Positions 34,242 through 43,188 of a stretch of 64,000 nucleotides of DNA are shown here, in pieces (the stretch's first letter is position 1; each line of letters starts with the position of its first letter). The notes under the pieces were generated by a model. It worked only from the letters and a program-made list of their open reading frames with translations, was not told the origin of the DNA and did not search any database. The position numbers were made by a program, and so were the translations under genes. Source of the stretch: Sinomonas atrocyanea. GTDB taxonomy: Bacteria > Actinomycetota > Actinomycetes > Actinomycetales > Micrococcaceae. The stretch lies in contig NZ_CP014518.1 of assembly GCF_001577305.1 (NCBI RefSeq), positions 4,154,001-4,218,000 on the forward strand. Reading direction: 5' to 3'.

Positions 34242-35774
34242 TCAGACTCGTGGGAGCTGTCCCCGCAGCGGTTCGCGGCGCTGGGCCACGGTGGCCTCAT
34301 AGTAGGCGAGGATGCGGTCCACGATTCCGGCGGCGTCGCCGCGGTAGCCGGCCGGGTCGAGCAGCTCGTCGAGGCGCTCCTCGCTCACCTGGTCCGGGCG
34401 CACGACGCCGCGCAGCGCCTCGCGCAGGACCCTCGCCTGCTCGTCGGGGCCGGCGCCGTCCCCCGCCGCGCCGATCGCGGCGTCGACGGCGGACTGGACG
34501 CCCTCGCGGCCGCCGTCGGCGACGGGGGCGAGCTCGAGCATGATCCGCTCGCTGGTCAGCAGGGGGCCGGAGAGCGCGAGGTTGGCCCGCATGCGCTCGG
34601 GGAAGACCCGCAGGCCCTCCGCGAGCTCGCGCAGCGCGGCGGCCGCCCCCGAGGTCAGGCGAAGCAGGGTGCGCAGGGCGGGCCATTCGGTGTGCCAGGC
34701 CCCGCCCGTGCGCTCGTCCTCGGACAGGGCCGCGGCGAGCTCGACCTGCGCGGCGTGCGCGGGGGCCTGGAGCGCGGCGGAGCGGATGAGGGTGGAGAGG
34801 GCCGGGTTCTGCTTCTGCGGCATCGCCGAGGAGACGCCGCGCCCGGCGGCGAGCGGCTCGCCCAGCTCGCCGATCTCGGGGCGCGAAAGGAGCATGACGT
34901 CGTTGGCCACGTGCCCCGCGGCCGTGCAGGCGGCGGCGAGGGCGTGGGCGAGGTCGGTGACCGGCCCGCGGAAGGACTGCCACGGCGCCACGGCCGCGTC
35001 CAGGCCCGCGCGGCGCGCCCAGTCGGCCGCCAGCGTGGCGGGCTCGGCGCCGAGCGCGACGAGCGAGGCGTTGGTGCCCGCCGCTCCCCCGCACTGGACC
35101 GGGAACCGCAGCTCGGCGAGCCGGGCCTCCGCATGGGCCACTCCCTGGAGCCAGTTGGCGGCCTTGAGCCCGAAGCTCGAGGGGAGTGAATGCTGCGCGA
35201 GCGTGCGGGCCACCTGGGGGGTGTCCCGGTGCTGCGCCGCGAGGTCCGCGAGCGCGTCGGCGGCCCCGGCGAGGTCGGCCGCGACGGCCACGACGGCACG
35301 CCGCGCCACGAGCTGGAGCGCCGAGTCGAGCACGTCCTGGCTCGTGAGCCCCTGGTGGACGGCCCCCTTGCCGGGGCCGTCCGGGTCAGCGTCCGCCACG
35401 GCGGCCCGCAGCGCCTTCACGAGGGGGATGACGGGGTTCCCGCCGCCCTGGCCCGCCTCGGCGAGCCGGGCGGCGCTGAGCGGCCCGTCCGGCGAGCCGA
35501 CGGCGGTCCGCACTGCGGAGCGGACCGCGGCGCCCGCGCCCCGGCCCGCGAGGCCGGCGGCCTCGAGCGCCTCGGCCCAGCAGGCCTCGAGATCGGCCAT
35601 CGCGGCGACCAGCGCGGCGTCGCCCGTGGGGGCCGCCACGGAGGGCGAGGCCCAGACGGGGGCGAGCAGGCCGACGTCGGCCGGGTCGAGGCTGGCCGGA
35701 TCGAGGCTGGCCGGGTCGAGGCCCGAGGGGCTGGCCACAGGACCGGTGGGCCCGGGGGTGGCGGGAACCGTCAT
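34242..35774 (-). CDS. pcaB: 3-Carboxy-cis,cis-muconate cycloisomerase
   Basis: A 510-residue fumarase/aspartase-superfamily cycloisomerase making gamma-carboxymuconolactone. The superfamily signature appears as SSAMPQKQNPALS, and HQGLTSQDVLDSALQL contains the conserved TSQD. The N terminus is elongated with a repeated LDPAS unit (SGLDPASLDPASLDPADVG), encoded by a 15-base DNA repeat. It follows pcaG after 19 bases. The product is about 50 residues longer than typical PcaB, mostly from Ala-rich insertions. Confidence 0.93.
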   Translation of the reverse strand: MTVPATPGPTGPVASPSGLDPASLDPASLDPADVGLLAPVWASPSVAAPTGDAALVAAMADLEACWAEALEAAGLAGRGAGAAVRSAVRTAVGSPDGPLSAARLAEAGQGGGNPVIPLVKALRAAVADADPDGPGKGAVHQGLTSQDVLDSALQLVARRAVVAVAADLAGAADALADLAAQHRDTPQVARTLAQHSLPSSFGLKAANWLQGVAHAEARLAELRFPVQCGGAAGTNASLVALGAEPATLAADWARRAGLDAAVAPWQSFRGPVTDLAHALAAACTAAGHVANDVMLLSRPEIGELGEPLAAGRGVSSAMPQKQNPALSTLIRSAALQAPAHAAQVELAAALSEDERTGGAWHTEWPALRTLLRLTSGAAAALRELAEGLRVFPERMRANLALSGPLLTSERIMLELAPVADGGREGVQSAVDAAIGAAGDGAGPDEQARVLREALRGVVRPDQVSEERLDELLDPAGYRGDAAGIVDRILAYYEATVAQRREPLRGQLPRV

Positions 35775-35793
35775 CGCTTTGTCCTCGCCCCGG

Positions 35794-36375
35794 CTACGGC
35801 TGGCCGTGGAAGTCGAGGAACACGGTCTCGTCCTCGCCCTGCAGGCGGATGTCCCAGTGGAGCGAGCCGTCGGCGAGGCGCTCGGCGATCAGCGTCTTGC
35901 GGCGGTCGGGCTCGAGGACGGACAGGACGGGATCGTTCGCGAGCGCCTCGGTGTCCTCGGGCAGGTACACACGGGTGAACAGGCGGTTCAGCAGGCCGCG
36001 GGCCAACACGGTCACCGCGATGAACGGGGCCTTGCCCGGCTCGGTCGGCCCGGGGTTGACGGTCGTGAAGACGTACTTGCCCGTGTTGCCCACCGCGACG
36101 CGGCCCCAGCCCGTGAAGGTGCGGCCGTCGCGGACCAGCGAGCCGGTCTCGGCCACCACGTTGCCCTTGGCGTCCGCCTGCCAGATCTCCAGCAGGGCGT
36201 CCGGGATGGGGTCGCCGTGGCCGTCCAGCACCGTGCCGTGCAGGGCGACGCTGTCCGGGGAGCCCGGCGGGACGAGTTCGCCGCCCTTCTCGAACGGCAG
36301 CGCGAAGCCGTAGAACGGGCCGATGGTCTGCGCGGGGGTGGCGGTCAGGCTGGTCTTCGTGGTCTCAGTGCTCAT
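35794..36375 (-). CDS. pcaG: Protocatechuate 3,4-dioxygenase, alpha subunit
   Basis: A 193-residue intradiol dioxygenase alpha chain. It starts with a short Thr-rich lead, then TPAQTIGPFYGFALPFEKGG and VALHGTVLDGHGDPIPDALLEIWQADAKG, the shared intradiol core. As expected for alpha chains it lacks the full iron-ligand set of the beta chain. It overlaps pcaH by 11 bases. The complex cleaves protocatechuate to 3-carboxy-cis,cis-muconate. Confidence 0.95.
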   Translation of the reverse strand: MSTETTKTSLTATPAQTIGPFYGFALPFEKGGELVPPGSPDSVALHGTVLDGHGDPIPDALLEIWQADAKGNVVAETGSLVRDGRTFTGWGRVAVGNTGKYVFTTVNPGPTEPGKAPFIAVTVLARGLLNRLFTRVYLPEDTEALANDPVLSVLEPDRRKTLIAERLADGSLHWDIRLQGEDETVFLDFHGQP

Positions 36376-37183
36376 CGTCGCCCTGCTCTCCGTAGGCTTC
36401 GTTCTCGGTCCACGTGCGCTTCTGGCCGGTGAGGATGATGTCCCACTCGTAGCCCAGCGCCCACTCGGGCGAGGTCAGGTCATGGTTGTACTTCGCGATG
36501 AGGCGGTCGCGGGCGTCCTGGTCCACGATCGACTGGTAGATCGGGTCGAGCGGGAACAGCTGGTCGCCCGGGAAGTACATCTGGGTGACCATGCGCTGCG
36601 TGAACTCCGTGCCGAAGAGGCTGAAGTGGATGTGCGCGGGGCGCCACGCGTTGAGGTGGTTCTTCCACGGGTAGGGGCCGGGCTTGATGGTGAGGAACTC
36701 GTAGGAGCCGTCGGGCCCGGTGATGCAGCGGCCCACGCCCGTGAAGTTGGGGTCGATCGGGGCCGGGTGCTGGTCGCGCTTGTGGATGTAGCGGCCGGCC
36801 GAGTTGGCCTGCCAGATCTCCACCAGCTGGCCCGCCACGGGGCGGCCGTCGCCGTCGAGCACCTTGCCGCGCAGCACCATGCGCTCGCCGAGCGGCTCGC
36901 CGTTGTGCTGGATGGTCAGGTTCGACTCGAGCGCGTGCACGTCCTGGTGGCCGAACGCCGGGCTGTAGAGCTCGATCGTCTCGGGGTCAGCGTGGTGCAG
37001 GCTCTTGGTGGGGTGCCGCAGGATGGAGCTGCGGTACGGGGCGTAGTCGACGCGGGGCTGCGTCTCGGCGGGAGCGCCTGCTGCCCGCCCGGCCTTGTAG
37101 GACTCCTCGATGTCCCGGATCTCCTGGCTGACGATCGCCTGATTGTCCGCCGCGGCGTCCGACGACTTGACGGGCTCGCCCAT
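36365..37183 (-). CDS. pcaH: Protocatechuate 3,4-dioxygenase, beta subunit
   Basis: A 272-residue iron-binding beta chain. Iron ligands are Tyr132 (GRYIHK), Tyr171 (GPYPW), His184 and His186 (RPAHIHFS); their spacing of 39, 13 and 2 equals that remembered for the Pseudomonas enzyme. An N-terminal ~45-residue acidic extension precedes YAPYRSS. It is the first gene of the pca operon. Upstream is a region with TGTTCGC half-sites (37274-37309), the likely PcaR site. Confidence 0.97.
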   Translation of the reverse strand: MGEPVKSSDAAADNQAIVSQEIRDIEESYKAGRAAGAPAETQPRVDYAPYRSSILRHPTKSLHHADPETIELYSPAFGHQDVHALESNLTIQHNGEPLGERMVLRGKVLDGDGRPVAGQLVEIWQANSAGRYIHKRDQHPAPIDPNFTGVGRCITGPDGSYEFLTIKPGPYPWKNHLNAWRPAHIHFSLFGTEFTQRMVTQMYFPGDQLFPLDPIYQSIVDQDARDRLIAKYNHDLTSPEWALGYEWDIILTGQKRTWTENEAYGEQGDDEH

Positions 37184-37273
37184 GGGCTCTCCTCCTCTAG
37201 CTTCCTTGCAGAGAGTCGTTTCTCAGCAGAGTGCCCCGCGCTTCGCCTGGCCTCCTGCTTCAGAGTAGCGCGA

Positions 37274-37309
37274 TGTTCGCATACTGTACAAGTGTTCGCG
37301 ATGCGAACA
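37274..37309. promoter_or_regulatory. Candidate PcaR operator upstream of pcaH
   Basis: A perfect 7-3-7 palindrome TGTTCGC-GAT-GCGAACA covers 37293-37309, and another TGTTCGC half-site lies at 37274-37280. Core TGTTC-N7-GAACA is a typical IclR-family pattern. It sits about 90 bases upstream of pcaH, between it and the divergent DMT-type gene, and may serve both. Confidence 0.65.
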
Positions 37310-37496
37310 TGTCAAGGCGCCCAGGTCCAGCGGGGCTGTGCTGCCAATGTAGGTCTGCAGACGCGGCGTGATCTACAGAACTTCCGATCAACGGAAGAAG
37401 TCGTGGACCGACAGGCAGGCGAGGGGCAGGCCCCGCCCCCGTTTCGGTCCCCGGTGCCGCGGGTACTGGTCGGAGGTGCTGACGGGAGCCGTGGCC

Positions 37497-38396
37497 ATGG
37501 GCCACGCGGCAAAGGTCTTCTCCTCGACCCACTGGTTGGGGATTCCCATCGCGCTGCTCGGCGCCGTCTTCCTCGCCTTGGGCACCATCTACCAAGGACG
37601 TGGAGTCGGGGCGCATGCGACGCGGGAGACGAGCCTGCGGGCCCTCGTGCGCAGGCCCGTCTGGCTCGCGGGGAGTGCGATGCTCGGCGCCGCCGTGCTG
37701 CTGCAGCTCGCGGCCCTCCGGTTCTCCCCCCTCATGGTCGTCCAGCCGATCGGCGCCGCCGCGCTCGTGGTGACGGCGCTCGTCAATGCCCGCGCGGCCA
37801 GCCGGGCTCCCGGCCGGAGGCAGACGGCGGCCATCCTCCTCAGCGTCGTCGGCATCGCCGCGTTCGTCGCCGTGGCAGCGGTCTCGGCGCAGGACGTCGA
37901 GATCAGCGACACGCACCTGCGCACCATCCTGATCCTCCTCGCGGTGGCCGTTGCCGCGGCGCTGGCCGTGGGCGCCCGCAACCGCACGCACCCCAGTGCC
38001 ACCCTGTCCACGGCCGCGGCCGGCGTCCTCTACGGGTTCGTGGCGACGCTCGTGAAGGCCGTGATGGGCCGCCTGGTCCAGGGGGACTTCGCTTGGCTCT
38101 CGCTCGTGGGCGTGGCCGGACTCGGCGTGGCGGTCGTCGTCGGCGCCCGGCTCGTCCAGAAGGCGCACGCCGGCGGCAGCGACGAGCTCGTCGTGGCCGG
38201 GCTGACCGTCGTCGACCCGATGACCGCCGTCAGCCTCGGCATCGTGGTCCTCGGCGAGGCCGACGCCGCCCCACCGGCGTCCTTCGCGGGCTTCCTCGCC
38301 GCGGGGGCCGCCGCAGTGGTGGGCGTGTGGCTGCTGGCGAAGTCCCAGGAGCACCACCAGCCCGCCGCCACCGGCAGCCGCACGAGGGAAGGATGA
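37497..38396 (+). CDS. DMT/NIPA-like multi-span membrane transporter
   Basis: A 299-residue protein with about nine hydrophobic segments. The segments PIALLGAVFLALGTIYQGRGV, MVVQPIGAAALVVTALVNA and LTVVDPMTAVSLGIVVLGE resemble EamA/NIPA-type drug-metabolite transporters, several of which move Mg2+ or small organics. The ATG at 37497 is preceded by GGGAG; a GTG 21 bases upstream is an alternative. It diverges from the pca operon across about 310 bases with the PcaR-like site, so aromatic acid transport is conceivable, though such proteins are often unrelated to neighbours. Confidence 0.7.
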   Translation: MGHAAKVFSSTHWLGIPIALLGAVFLALGTIYQGRGVGAHATRETSLRALVRRPVWLAGSAMLGAAVLLQLAALRFSPLMVVQPIGAAALVVTALVNARAASRAPGRRQTAAILLSVVGIAAFVAVAAVSAQDVEISDTHLRTILILLAVAVAAALAVGARNRTHPSATLSTAAAGVLYGFVATLVKAVMGRLVQGDFAWLSLVGVAGLGVAVVVGARLVQKAHAGGSDELVVAGLTVVDPMTAVSLGIVVLGEADAAPPASFAGFLAAGAAAVVGVWLLAKSQEHHQPAATGSRTREG

Positions 38397-38474
38397 GCAT
38401 GGGCACCGTCTCACCCGCGACTATGCCTTCGACGAGGTCACGAGCGGGAGCGTCGGGCCGCCCCGGGGCAGGCC

Positions 38475-38898
38475 CTACTCCCGCCTGCGGCGCCCAGTGA
38501 GAGCGAGGCGCAGGGCGACGAGGCCGATGACCGAGACTGCGACCAGGCCCGCGAGGTAGAACTCGGAGGACAGCGACGCCACCGCCTGGTCGGTGCCGGG
38601 GCAGGAAGCCGTAGTCGAGGGCGGGAACGGCGTTCCCGAAGACGACCGCGCCGAGGAGCGCAGTCCAGAGCCCGTGGCCGAGCGGGGTCATCACCGAGCG
38701 CATCACCTCGGTCTGCAGCAGGGAACCCACATCGATCCCGTTCTGGGTCAGGGCCGAATTGAACGCATAGCCCGCGGACTCGAAGGCCGCGAACAGCACC
38801 ACCGAGAAGGGCACGAGGAAGCTTCCCAGCAGGATCAGGGTGGGGACCAGATTGCTGTTGCCGGTCTGCGCCGTCACGACGATCGTGGCGAGTGCCCT
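38475..38898 (-). pseudogene. Remnant of a PrsW-family membrane protease
   Basis: The minus frame contains LVPTLILLGSFLVP joined directly to FAAFESAGYAFNSAL and LTPLGHGLWTALLGAVVFG, segments that in PrsW proteins are separated by the helices carrying the Glu-Glu active site. The stretch between, including that motif, is absent. Near 38610 the reading then shifts frame to continue as SEFYLAGLVAVSVIGLVALRLAL and stops at 38475. No start codon or ribosome site is apparent at the 5' end. This looks like a gene that lost its catalytic core by internal deletion, then a frameshift. Confidence 0.55.
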
Positions 38899-38910
38899 AC
38901 CAACAACAAG

Positions 38911-38942
38911 ACGACCCGGCAGCCGAGGGGCTGCCGGGTCGT
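38911..38942 (-). terminator. Perfect hairpin after the LAETG protein gene
   Basis: ACGACCCGGCAGCC pairs exactly with GGCTGCCGGGTCGT around the loop GAGG. On the minus strand it is followed by a T/G-rich stretch. It lies 15 bases after the stop of the surface-protein gene. Confidence 0.85.
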
Positions 38943-38956
38943 TCCGCGTCAGGTAA

Positions 38957-39517
38957 TCAGGCGCGGCGCTGCTTGCGCACGAAACCCAGGGTCGCGACGA
39001 TCGCGACGCCGAGGACGAGCGCGCCGGCGCCGATCCAGACCATGAGCATCGGGAGCGAGGCACCCGTCTCGGCGAGGGCGGCGCCGCCGGCGTTGCCCAT
39101 CGAGGCGCTCGTGCCGGTGTTGGCGACGCTGGCCGGGACGACCGTGATGGTGGCCGTGCCGATGTTGCCCGAGGTGAGGCCCTTGGCGGTCAGCGTGTAG
39201 GTGCCCGAGGCGTCAGCCGGCAGGGTCACGTTGAAGGAGACGGCGCCGGTGGCGGACGCCTGCTTGGTGAACTGGGTCGTGACGGCGGCCTTCACGACGG
39301 AGAGGGTCACCCCGGTGTTCCCCGTCACGGAGGCGCTGACCTCCTCGTTCGGAGCGAAGGAGCCGGCGGCGAAGTTCACGGTCACGGTTCCACCGGGCAC
39401 AGCGTCGCCTGCAACGGTGATGTTGTTGCTCACGACGTAGGCGGCATTGGCGGCGGACGGCGCAGCGACCAGCGCCGCGACGGCGACGGCTAGGACTGCG
39501 AGGGCTTTCTTCAGCAT
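38957..39517 (-). CDS. Secreted surface protein with LAETG sorting signal
   Basis: A 186-residue exported protein. Residues 1-26 are a signal peptide ending in a PSAANA-A type cleavage site. The middle ~100 residues are Thr/Val/Ala-rich and beta-like, similar to bacterial immunoglobulin-type surface modules. At residues 148-152 is LAETG, followed by a hydrophobic helix and the tail RKQRRA, a full cell-wall sorting signal. The LAxTG form suits class E sortases, and such a sortase gene is at 43189. GGGGGAG precedes the ATG. The function of the exposed domain is unknown. Confidence 0.82.
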   Translation of the reverse strand: MLKKALAVLAVAVAALVAAPSAANAAYVVSNNITVAGDAVPGGTVTVNFAAGSFAPNEEVSASVTGNTGVTLSVVKAAVTTQFTKQASATGAVSFNVTLPADASGTYTLTAKGLTSGNIGTATITVVPASVANTGTSASMGNAGGAALAETGASLPMLMVWIGAGALVLGVAIVATLGFVRKQRRA

Positions 39518-39598
39518 CACGAGGCTCCCCCAGAAGGTGATTGATAGTTGACAGTCGGTTCTGCAACCGCCCGCGACGATGGTTCTAACACGGACACG

Positions 39599-41521
39599 TT
39601 ACCGAGCTACATCTTTGCATGAAAGTGCCGATAGAGAAAAGGCAGGCTTATTAACAGTTGGTGTCGAAATCAAGCCTGGCGTTGTTTCGGCGTGTTCCCC
39701 ACCGAGGAATTGGAGGCGCAGCGTCGTCGAAGCGCCCGGCGCCAGAGACACGTAGGTCTGAGCGACGGGGTAGCCGGCGTCGGCATCGCGGTGCACATCG
39801 AGGGGCTTCGAGTCCTTCCAGGCCCCGAGGAACACGGCGGACTGGGGAGCGTACACATTGACCTGGGTCTTCACCACGCCCGGCGGGACTCCGAACATCC
39901 CGCCGCCAGTCACATACCGCGGCAGCGCCGTGGCCGCGTTCGGCGGGGCGGCGCTCGTCAGGGTCACGTCGACCTGCCAGGTGGGCCTGCCGTCCTGGCG
40001 GCACATGCCCCCGCTGACGCTGTAGGCCTCGCGGAGGTAGTAGTCCATCTTGGCCCCGGTCGCGTCGTTGAGATAGACGCCGAAGGAGTCCTTGGACGAG
40101 CTCGAGGCGGGCGGCCAGCCGGCGAGGTCCGCGGCGGCGATGGCGTCCTGCTCCTGCTTGTCAGGGCTCCATGCGAGGAGCCTCCGCTCCGATGCGGCAT
40201 GTGCCAGGGCGTCGAGCATGGCCTTCGGCTGGAAGCCTCCGGCCGAGACCTTCTGGAACACCGCCGCCGCGGCCGTGGCGAAGAACTCGTCCTTCTGCTG
40301 GACCACGCGGTAGTCGGCGTACGCATCGCTGAGGAGCAGCCGCACCGCGTTGCCGCTGTCCATGGTCTCTCCGCTCGGCAGCTTGACCGGTCCCGTGGCC
40401 TTGAGCAGGTAGCCCAGGGCCACGGGGTCGAGGGACACGACGCCGTCCACCTTCTGCCCGAACTGGCGCCGCCACATCTCGGTGGCCAGGCGGGCACTCA
40501 CCGGGAACTGCGGGGTGAGGTTCACGTCCTGGAAGTACTGGCCCGTGATGGTCTCGTAGAGGCCCTGGGTCTGGTCCGTCAGCGGCAGGACGGGCTCCTC
40601 GAACGGCCCGATGTTCTTGCCCGCCGCCTGCCGCCCGAGCGTGATCTTCCCGTGGTCCACCCGGACCTCGGCCGCAGCGCCGGGGATGCCTCCCGTGGCC
40701 CGCAGCTCCGCGTTGTTCTGGAAGATCACCAGATAGGTGCGCGGACCGTCGCTGCCCAGCATGGCGGGAAGCACGCTCGTGGCCGTGTCCGCGGCCGACA
40801 CCTGCTGGGCCGCCTCGCCCACCACGGTCTTGAAGTGCTCGAGCCCGTCACGGACGGGAGGCAGCGTCCCGTCCCCGGGCGTGAGCGCCGCGAGCTGGGC
40901 AGAGGCATCCTTGAGCGCCTTGTCGGCCTGGACGATCGCCGGGCGCGCGGCCGAGACCGGCTTCAGGTCCACGGCACCGTGGGACGGCCTCAGCGTGGCC
41001 GGGCTGATGGTGCCCGCGACGTCGGCCAGCGGCAGCACCGCCTGGTGCGTGACCGTGCCGAGGATGTCCGCGAGCCGGGAGACGGTGGAGAAGTTGGTGC
41101 CCACGAACGGCACGTGGCCGGCCAGGCCCCAGACCGGATCGTCCACGTAGGAGCGCCCGGCGTCGACGTGGGCGGCGAACTGGCGGGCCGAGTCCTGGGC
41201 TGCGCTGCCCTGTCCCGCGACGACCTGGGTCTGGATCACCTTGGCCAGGCGCTGGGCCTCGCCGATCTCCTGCTGGGCCAGGAACGCCCGCACTCCGAGC
41301 CACACGCAGCACCCGAGCAGGAGCAGTACGGCGACGGCGGCACCGGCCAGCCACGCTCCCTTGCGCCCGCTCGGCCAGCGCAGGCGGCGACCGCCGGAGC
41401 GGCGGCCGGCCACCCGGCGTCGGCCGCTCTCGGGTCGGCCGCCCTCGGACGGGCCCTCAGCATGCGCCTGCGGTGACGGCCTTCTTCGGCGCAACGGCTG
41501 GTCCTTCCCCCTGGGCCACAC
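39599..41521 (-). CDS. DUF4012-family membrane-anchored protein
   Basis: A 640-residue protein with an Arg-rich cytoplasmic N terminus (residues 1-53), one membrane helix (about 56-80) and a large extracytoplasmic part. The block TYLVIFQNNAELRATGGIPGAAAEV and the later DGVVSLDPVALGYLLKATGPVKLPSG are the hallmarks I know for DUF4012 proteins. Members often occur near polysaccharide or cell-envelope genes; their activity is not established. The gene starts with GTG at 41521, with only a weak ribosome site. It lies directly upstream of the LAETG surface protein with a 78-base gap, so the two may be cotranscribed. Confidence 0.83.
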   Translation of the reverse strand: MWPRGKDQPLRRRRPSPQAHAEGPSEGGRPESGRRRVAGRRSGGRRLRWPSGRKGAWLAGAAVAVLLLLGCCVWLGVRAFLAQQEIGEAQRLAKVIQTQVVAGQGSAAQDSARQFAAHVDAGRSYVDDPVWGLAGHVPFVGTNFSTVSRLADILGTVTHQAVLPLADVAGTISPATLRPSHGAVDLKPVSAARPAIVQADKALKDASAQLAALTPGDGTLPPVRDGLEHFKTVVGEAAQQVSAADTATSVLPAMLGSDGPRTYLVIFQNNAELRATGGIPGAAAEVRVDHGKITLGRQAAGKNIGPFEEPVLPLTDQTQGLYETITGQYFQDVNLTPQFPVSARLATEMWRRQFGQKVDGVVSLDPVALGYLLKATGPVKLPSGETMDSGNAVRLLLSDAYADYRVVQQKDEFFATAAAAVFQKVSAGGFQPKAMLDALAHAASERRLLAWSPDKQEQDAIAAADLAGWPPASSSSKDSFGVYLNDATGAKMDYYLREAYSVSGGMCRQDGRPTWQVDVTLTSAAPPNAATALPRYVTGGGMFGVPPGVVKTQVNVYAPQSAVFLGAWKDSKPLDVHRDADAGYPVAQTYVSLAPGASTTLRLQFLGGEHAETTPGLISTPTVNKPAFSLSALSCKDVAR

Positions 41522-41685
41522 GGCAGCGAACGCCCCGGCCCGGCGATCCTGCCGTGGCGGCGACGTTCGGCACCGCCATCCTACGGGACGGGGACGGGCC
41601 CGGTGGTAGCCTTCGATCCGTGCGCCGCCGGGCGCCCGGATACCCGCGATGACGGCCTGTGATGCCGCCCTGTGAGTGGAGGACC

Positions 41686-42411
41686 ATGGTCACGAAGACC
41701 TCCCGCCGCGTCCCGCGGCTCGTGTGGGCCGGCCTCGGGCTGGTCGCCGCCGTGCTGTGCGGCTGGACGGTGGAAGCCGCCGCGTCCGCCCGCCTCGACC
41801 CGGCCCTGCTGGGGATCGCCGCCTACGTGCTCGTCTGGGTCCCGCTCGTCCTCGCCCTCATCCTGAGCTTCGCCGGGCAGACCATGCGCGAGGCGGCGGC
41901 GTTCCTGGGCCTGCGGTTCCGGGCGATGGACCTCCTGTGGGGCGTGGGCATCGGGTGCCTCGCCCGCGCGGCGGACGCCCTCATCCGCACCGTGGCCACC
42001 GGCTCGACCGGCCTGGCTCCCCAGCCCACGCTGAGCTCGATCGGCGGGATCGGCGGGATCGGCGTCCAGGCGCTCGCCCTGGGCGTCATCGCGCCCGTGG
42101 TCATCGCGCCGATCCTCGAGGAGACCTATTTCCGCGGCCTCGTGCTGCGCTCCCTCGCCGCCGCCCTCGGCAGGCTCTCCGCCGCGGCGAGGTGGGGCGC
42201 CGCCGTCGTCATCACCGCGGCCGCGTTCGCGCTGGTGCACGCCCTGCTGCTGGCCGGCACGCCGGGCGAGGCGGTCCTCACCGGCGTCTCGACGTTCCTC
42301 TTCGCTCTCCTGGCGGGGGCGGTCGCGGCGGCGACCCAGCGGCTCGGGGGCGCCATCGTGGGGCACGTGGTCTTCAACGGGCTGGGCGTGCTGCTGACCT
42401 GGGCCGTCTGA
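41686..42411 (+). CDS. CPBP-family intramembrane glutamic endopeptidase
   Basis: A 241-residue protein with about eight hydrophobic segments. The catalytic EExxxR motif is EETYFRG, followed by histidines in FALVHALL and GHVVFNGLG, the three-motif pattern of CAAX/CPBP (Abi) proteases. GGAGG stands before the ATG at 41686. In bacteria these process peptides, anchor proteins or give bacteriocin self-protection. Here its neighbours are cell-envelope genes on the other strand, so it may be independent. Confidence 0.87.
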   Translation: MVTKTSRRVPRLVWAGLGLVAAVLCGWTVEAAASARLDPALLGIAAYVLVWVPLVLALILSFAGQTMREAAAFLGLRFRAMDLLWGVGIGCLARAADALIRTVATGSTGLAPQPTLSSIGGIGGIGVQALALGVIAPVVIAPILEETYFRGLVLRSLAAALGRLSAAARWGAAVVITAAAFALVHALLLAGTPGEAVLTGVSTFLFALLAGAVAAATQRLGGAIVGHVVFNGLGVLLTWAV

Positions 42412-42450
42412 CGCGGCCGAGCACCGAGGAGATTCGGGGCCAGGCGCGAC

Positions 42451-43026
42451 TCAGGCCTTCGGCTGGCGCCCGATCAGGCAGGCCCCCTGCGCGACCGGGG
42501 CCGCGAGCTCGGTCGAGATGCTCGCGTCCGAACGGACGAACTGCCCCACGAGGCAGTCCGCGCCCACCCGGACCGAGACCGTGAGCACGGGGGCCTGGAG
42601 GTTGGCGCTCGTCTGGTCCGCGCTGCGCTGCATCGCCGACGGCGCGAACCCCGCAGCGGCCAGCGCCCCGGTCAGGGTGGCCGCGTCCACCGACGAGGAC
42701 GACGCCGACCGTGCCGCGCCTTCCAGCGTCCGCGTGAACACCCCGAGGTTCTCCGTCGGCGAGGCGGCGGGGTCGAACCGGTTCAGGCTACGGGCGGGCG
42801 AGGGCGTGGGGGACGGGGTGGCCGGCGCGCTGGTCGCGGGAGCCGCGGTTCCGGGCTGGGCGCTGGGCGTGCCCGCGGCGCCGGCAGTGGAGCCGGCACC
42901 GGCCGCGGCACCGAGGTCGAGGCCCTGCAGCGCACCGGCAAGCCCGATCCCGCCGACCGCCAGGAGCACCACCACCACGGCCGCCCACACGAGGTTCTTC
43001 GTCCGGCTGCCCCTGCCCTCGCTCAT
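42451..43026 (-). CDS. Membrane-anchored protein with proline/alanine linker (DUF6993-like)
   Basis: A 191-residue protein with one N-terminal membrane helix (about residues 12-32) and an Ala/Pro/Thr/Ser-rich linker of about 50 residues. A ~110-residue C-terminal domain contains two Cys residues (VGADCLVGQF and GACLIGRQ) that could form a disulfide. The C-terminal domain recalls DUF6993 from memory only. It overlaps the stop of the 54-residue gene upstream (ATGA), which in turn follows the sortase by two bases. The three therefore form an operon and probably work together at the cell surface. Confidence 0.65.
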   Translation of the reverse strand: MSEGRGSRTKNLVWAAVVVVLLAVGGIGLAGALQGLDLGAAAGAGSTAGAAGTPSAQPGTAAPATSAPATPSPTPSPARSLNRFDPAASPTENLGVFTRTLEGAARSASSSSVDAATLTGALAAAGFAPSAMQRSADQTSANLQAPVLTVSVRVGADCLVGQFVRSDASISTELAAPVAQGACLIGRQPKA

Positions 43027-43187
43027 GCGCCCCCGCCCACGGTCGCCTGGTCGTCCACGAAGGTCGCGGCGAGCCAGGGGAAGACCCACTGGTCGAGGAC
43101 GATGAGGAGCACCGCGGCCATCAGGGTGAGGATCAGGATCCTCGCAAGGAGGGGGCCGGGGAGGGACCTCCACAGGGCTCGGTACAT
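43023..43187 (-). CDS. Small one-span membrane protein between sortase and its partner
   Basis: A 54-residue protein with a basic start (MYRALWRSLPGPLLAR), one helix (ILILTLMAAVLLIVL) and a short acidic exterior. Similar tiny proteins typically sit next to class E sortases in actinobacteria. ATG at 43187, one base after the sortase stop; its TGA overlaps the next ATG. Possible sortase accessory (inference). Confidence 0.7.
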   Translation of the reverse strand: MYRALWRSLPGPLLARILILTLMAAVLLIVLDQWVFPWLAATFVDDQATVGGGA

Positions 43188-43188
43188 G

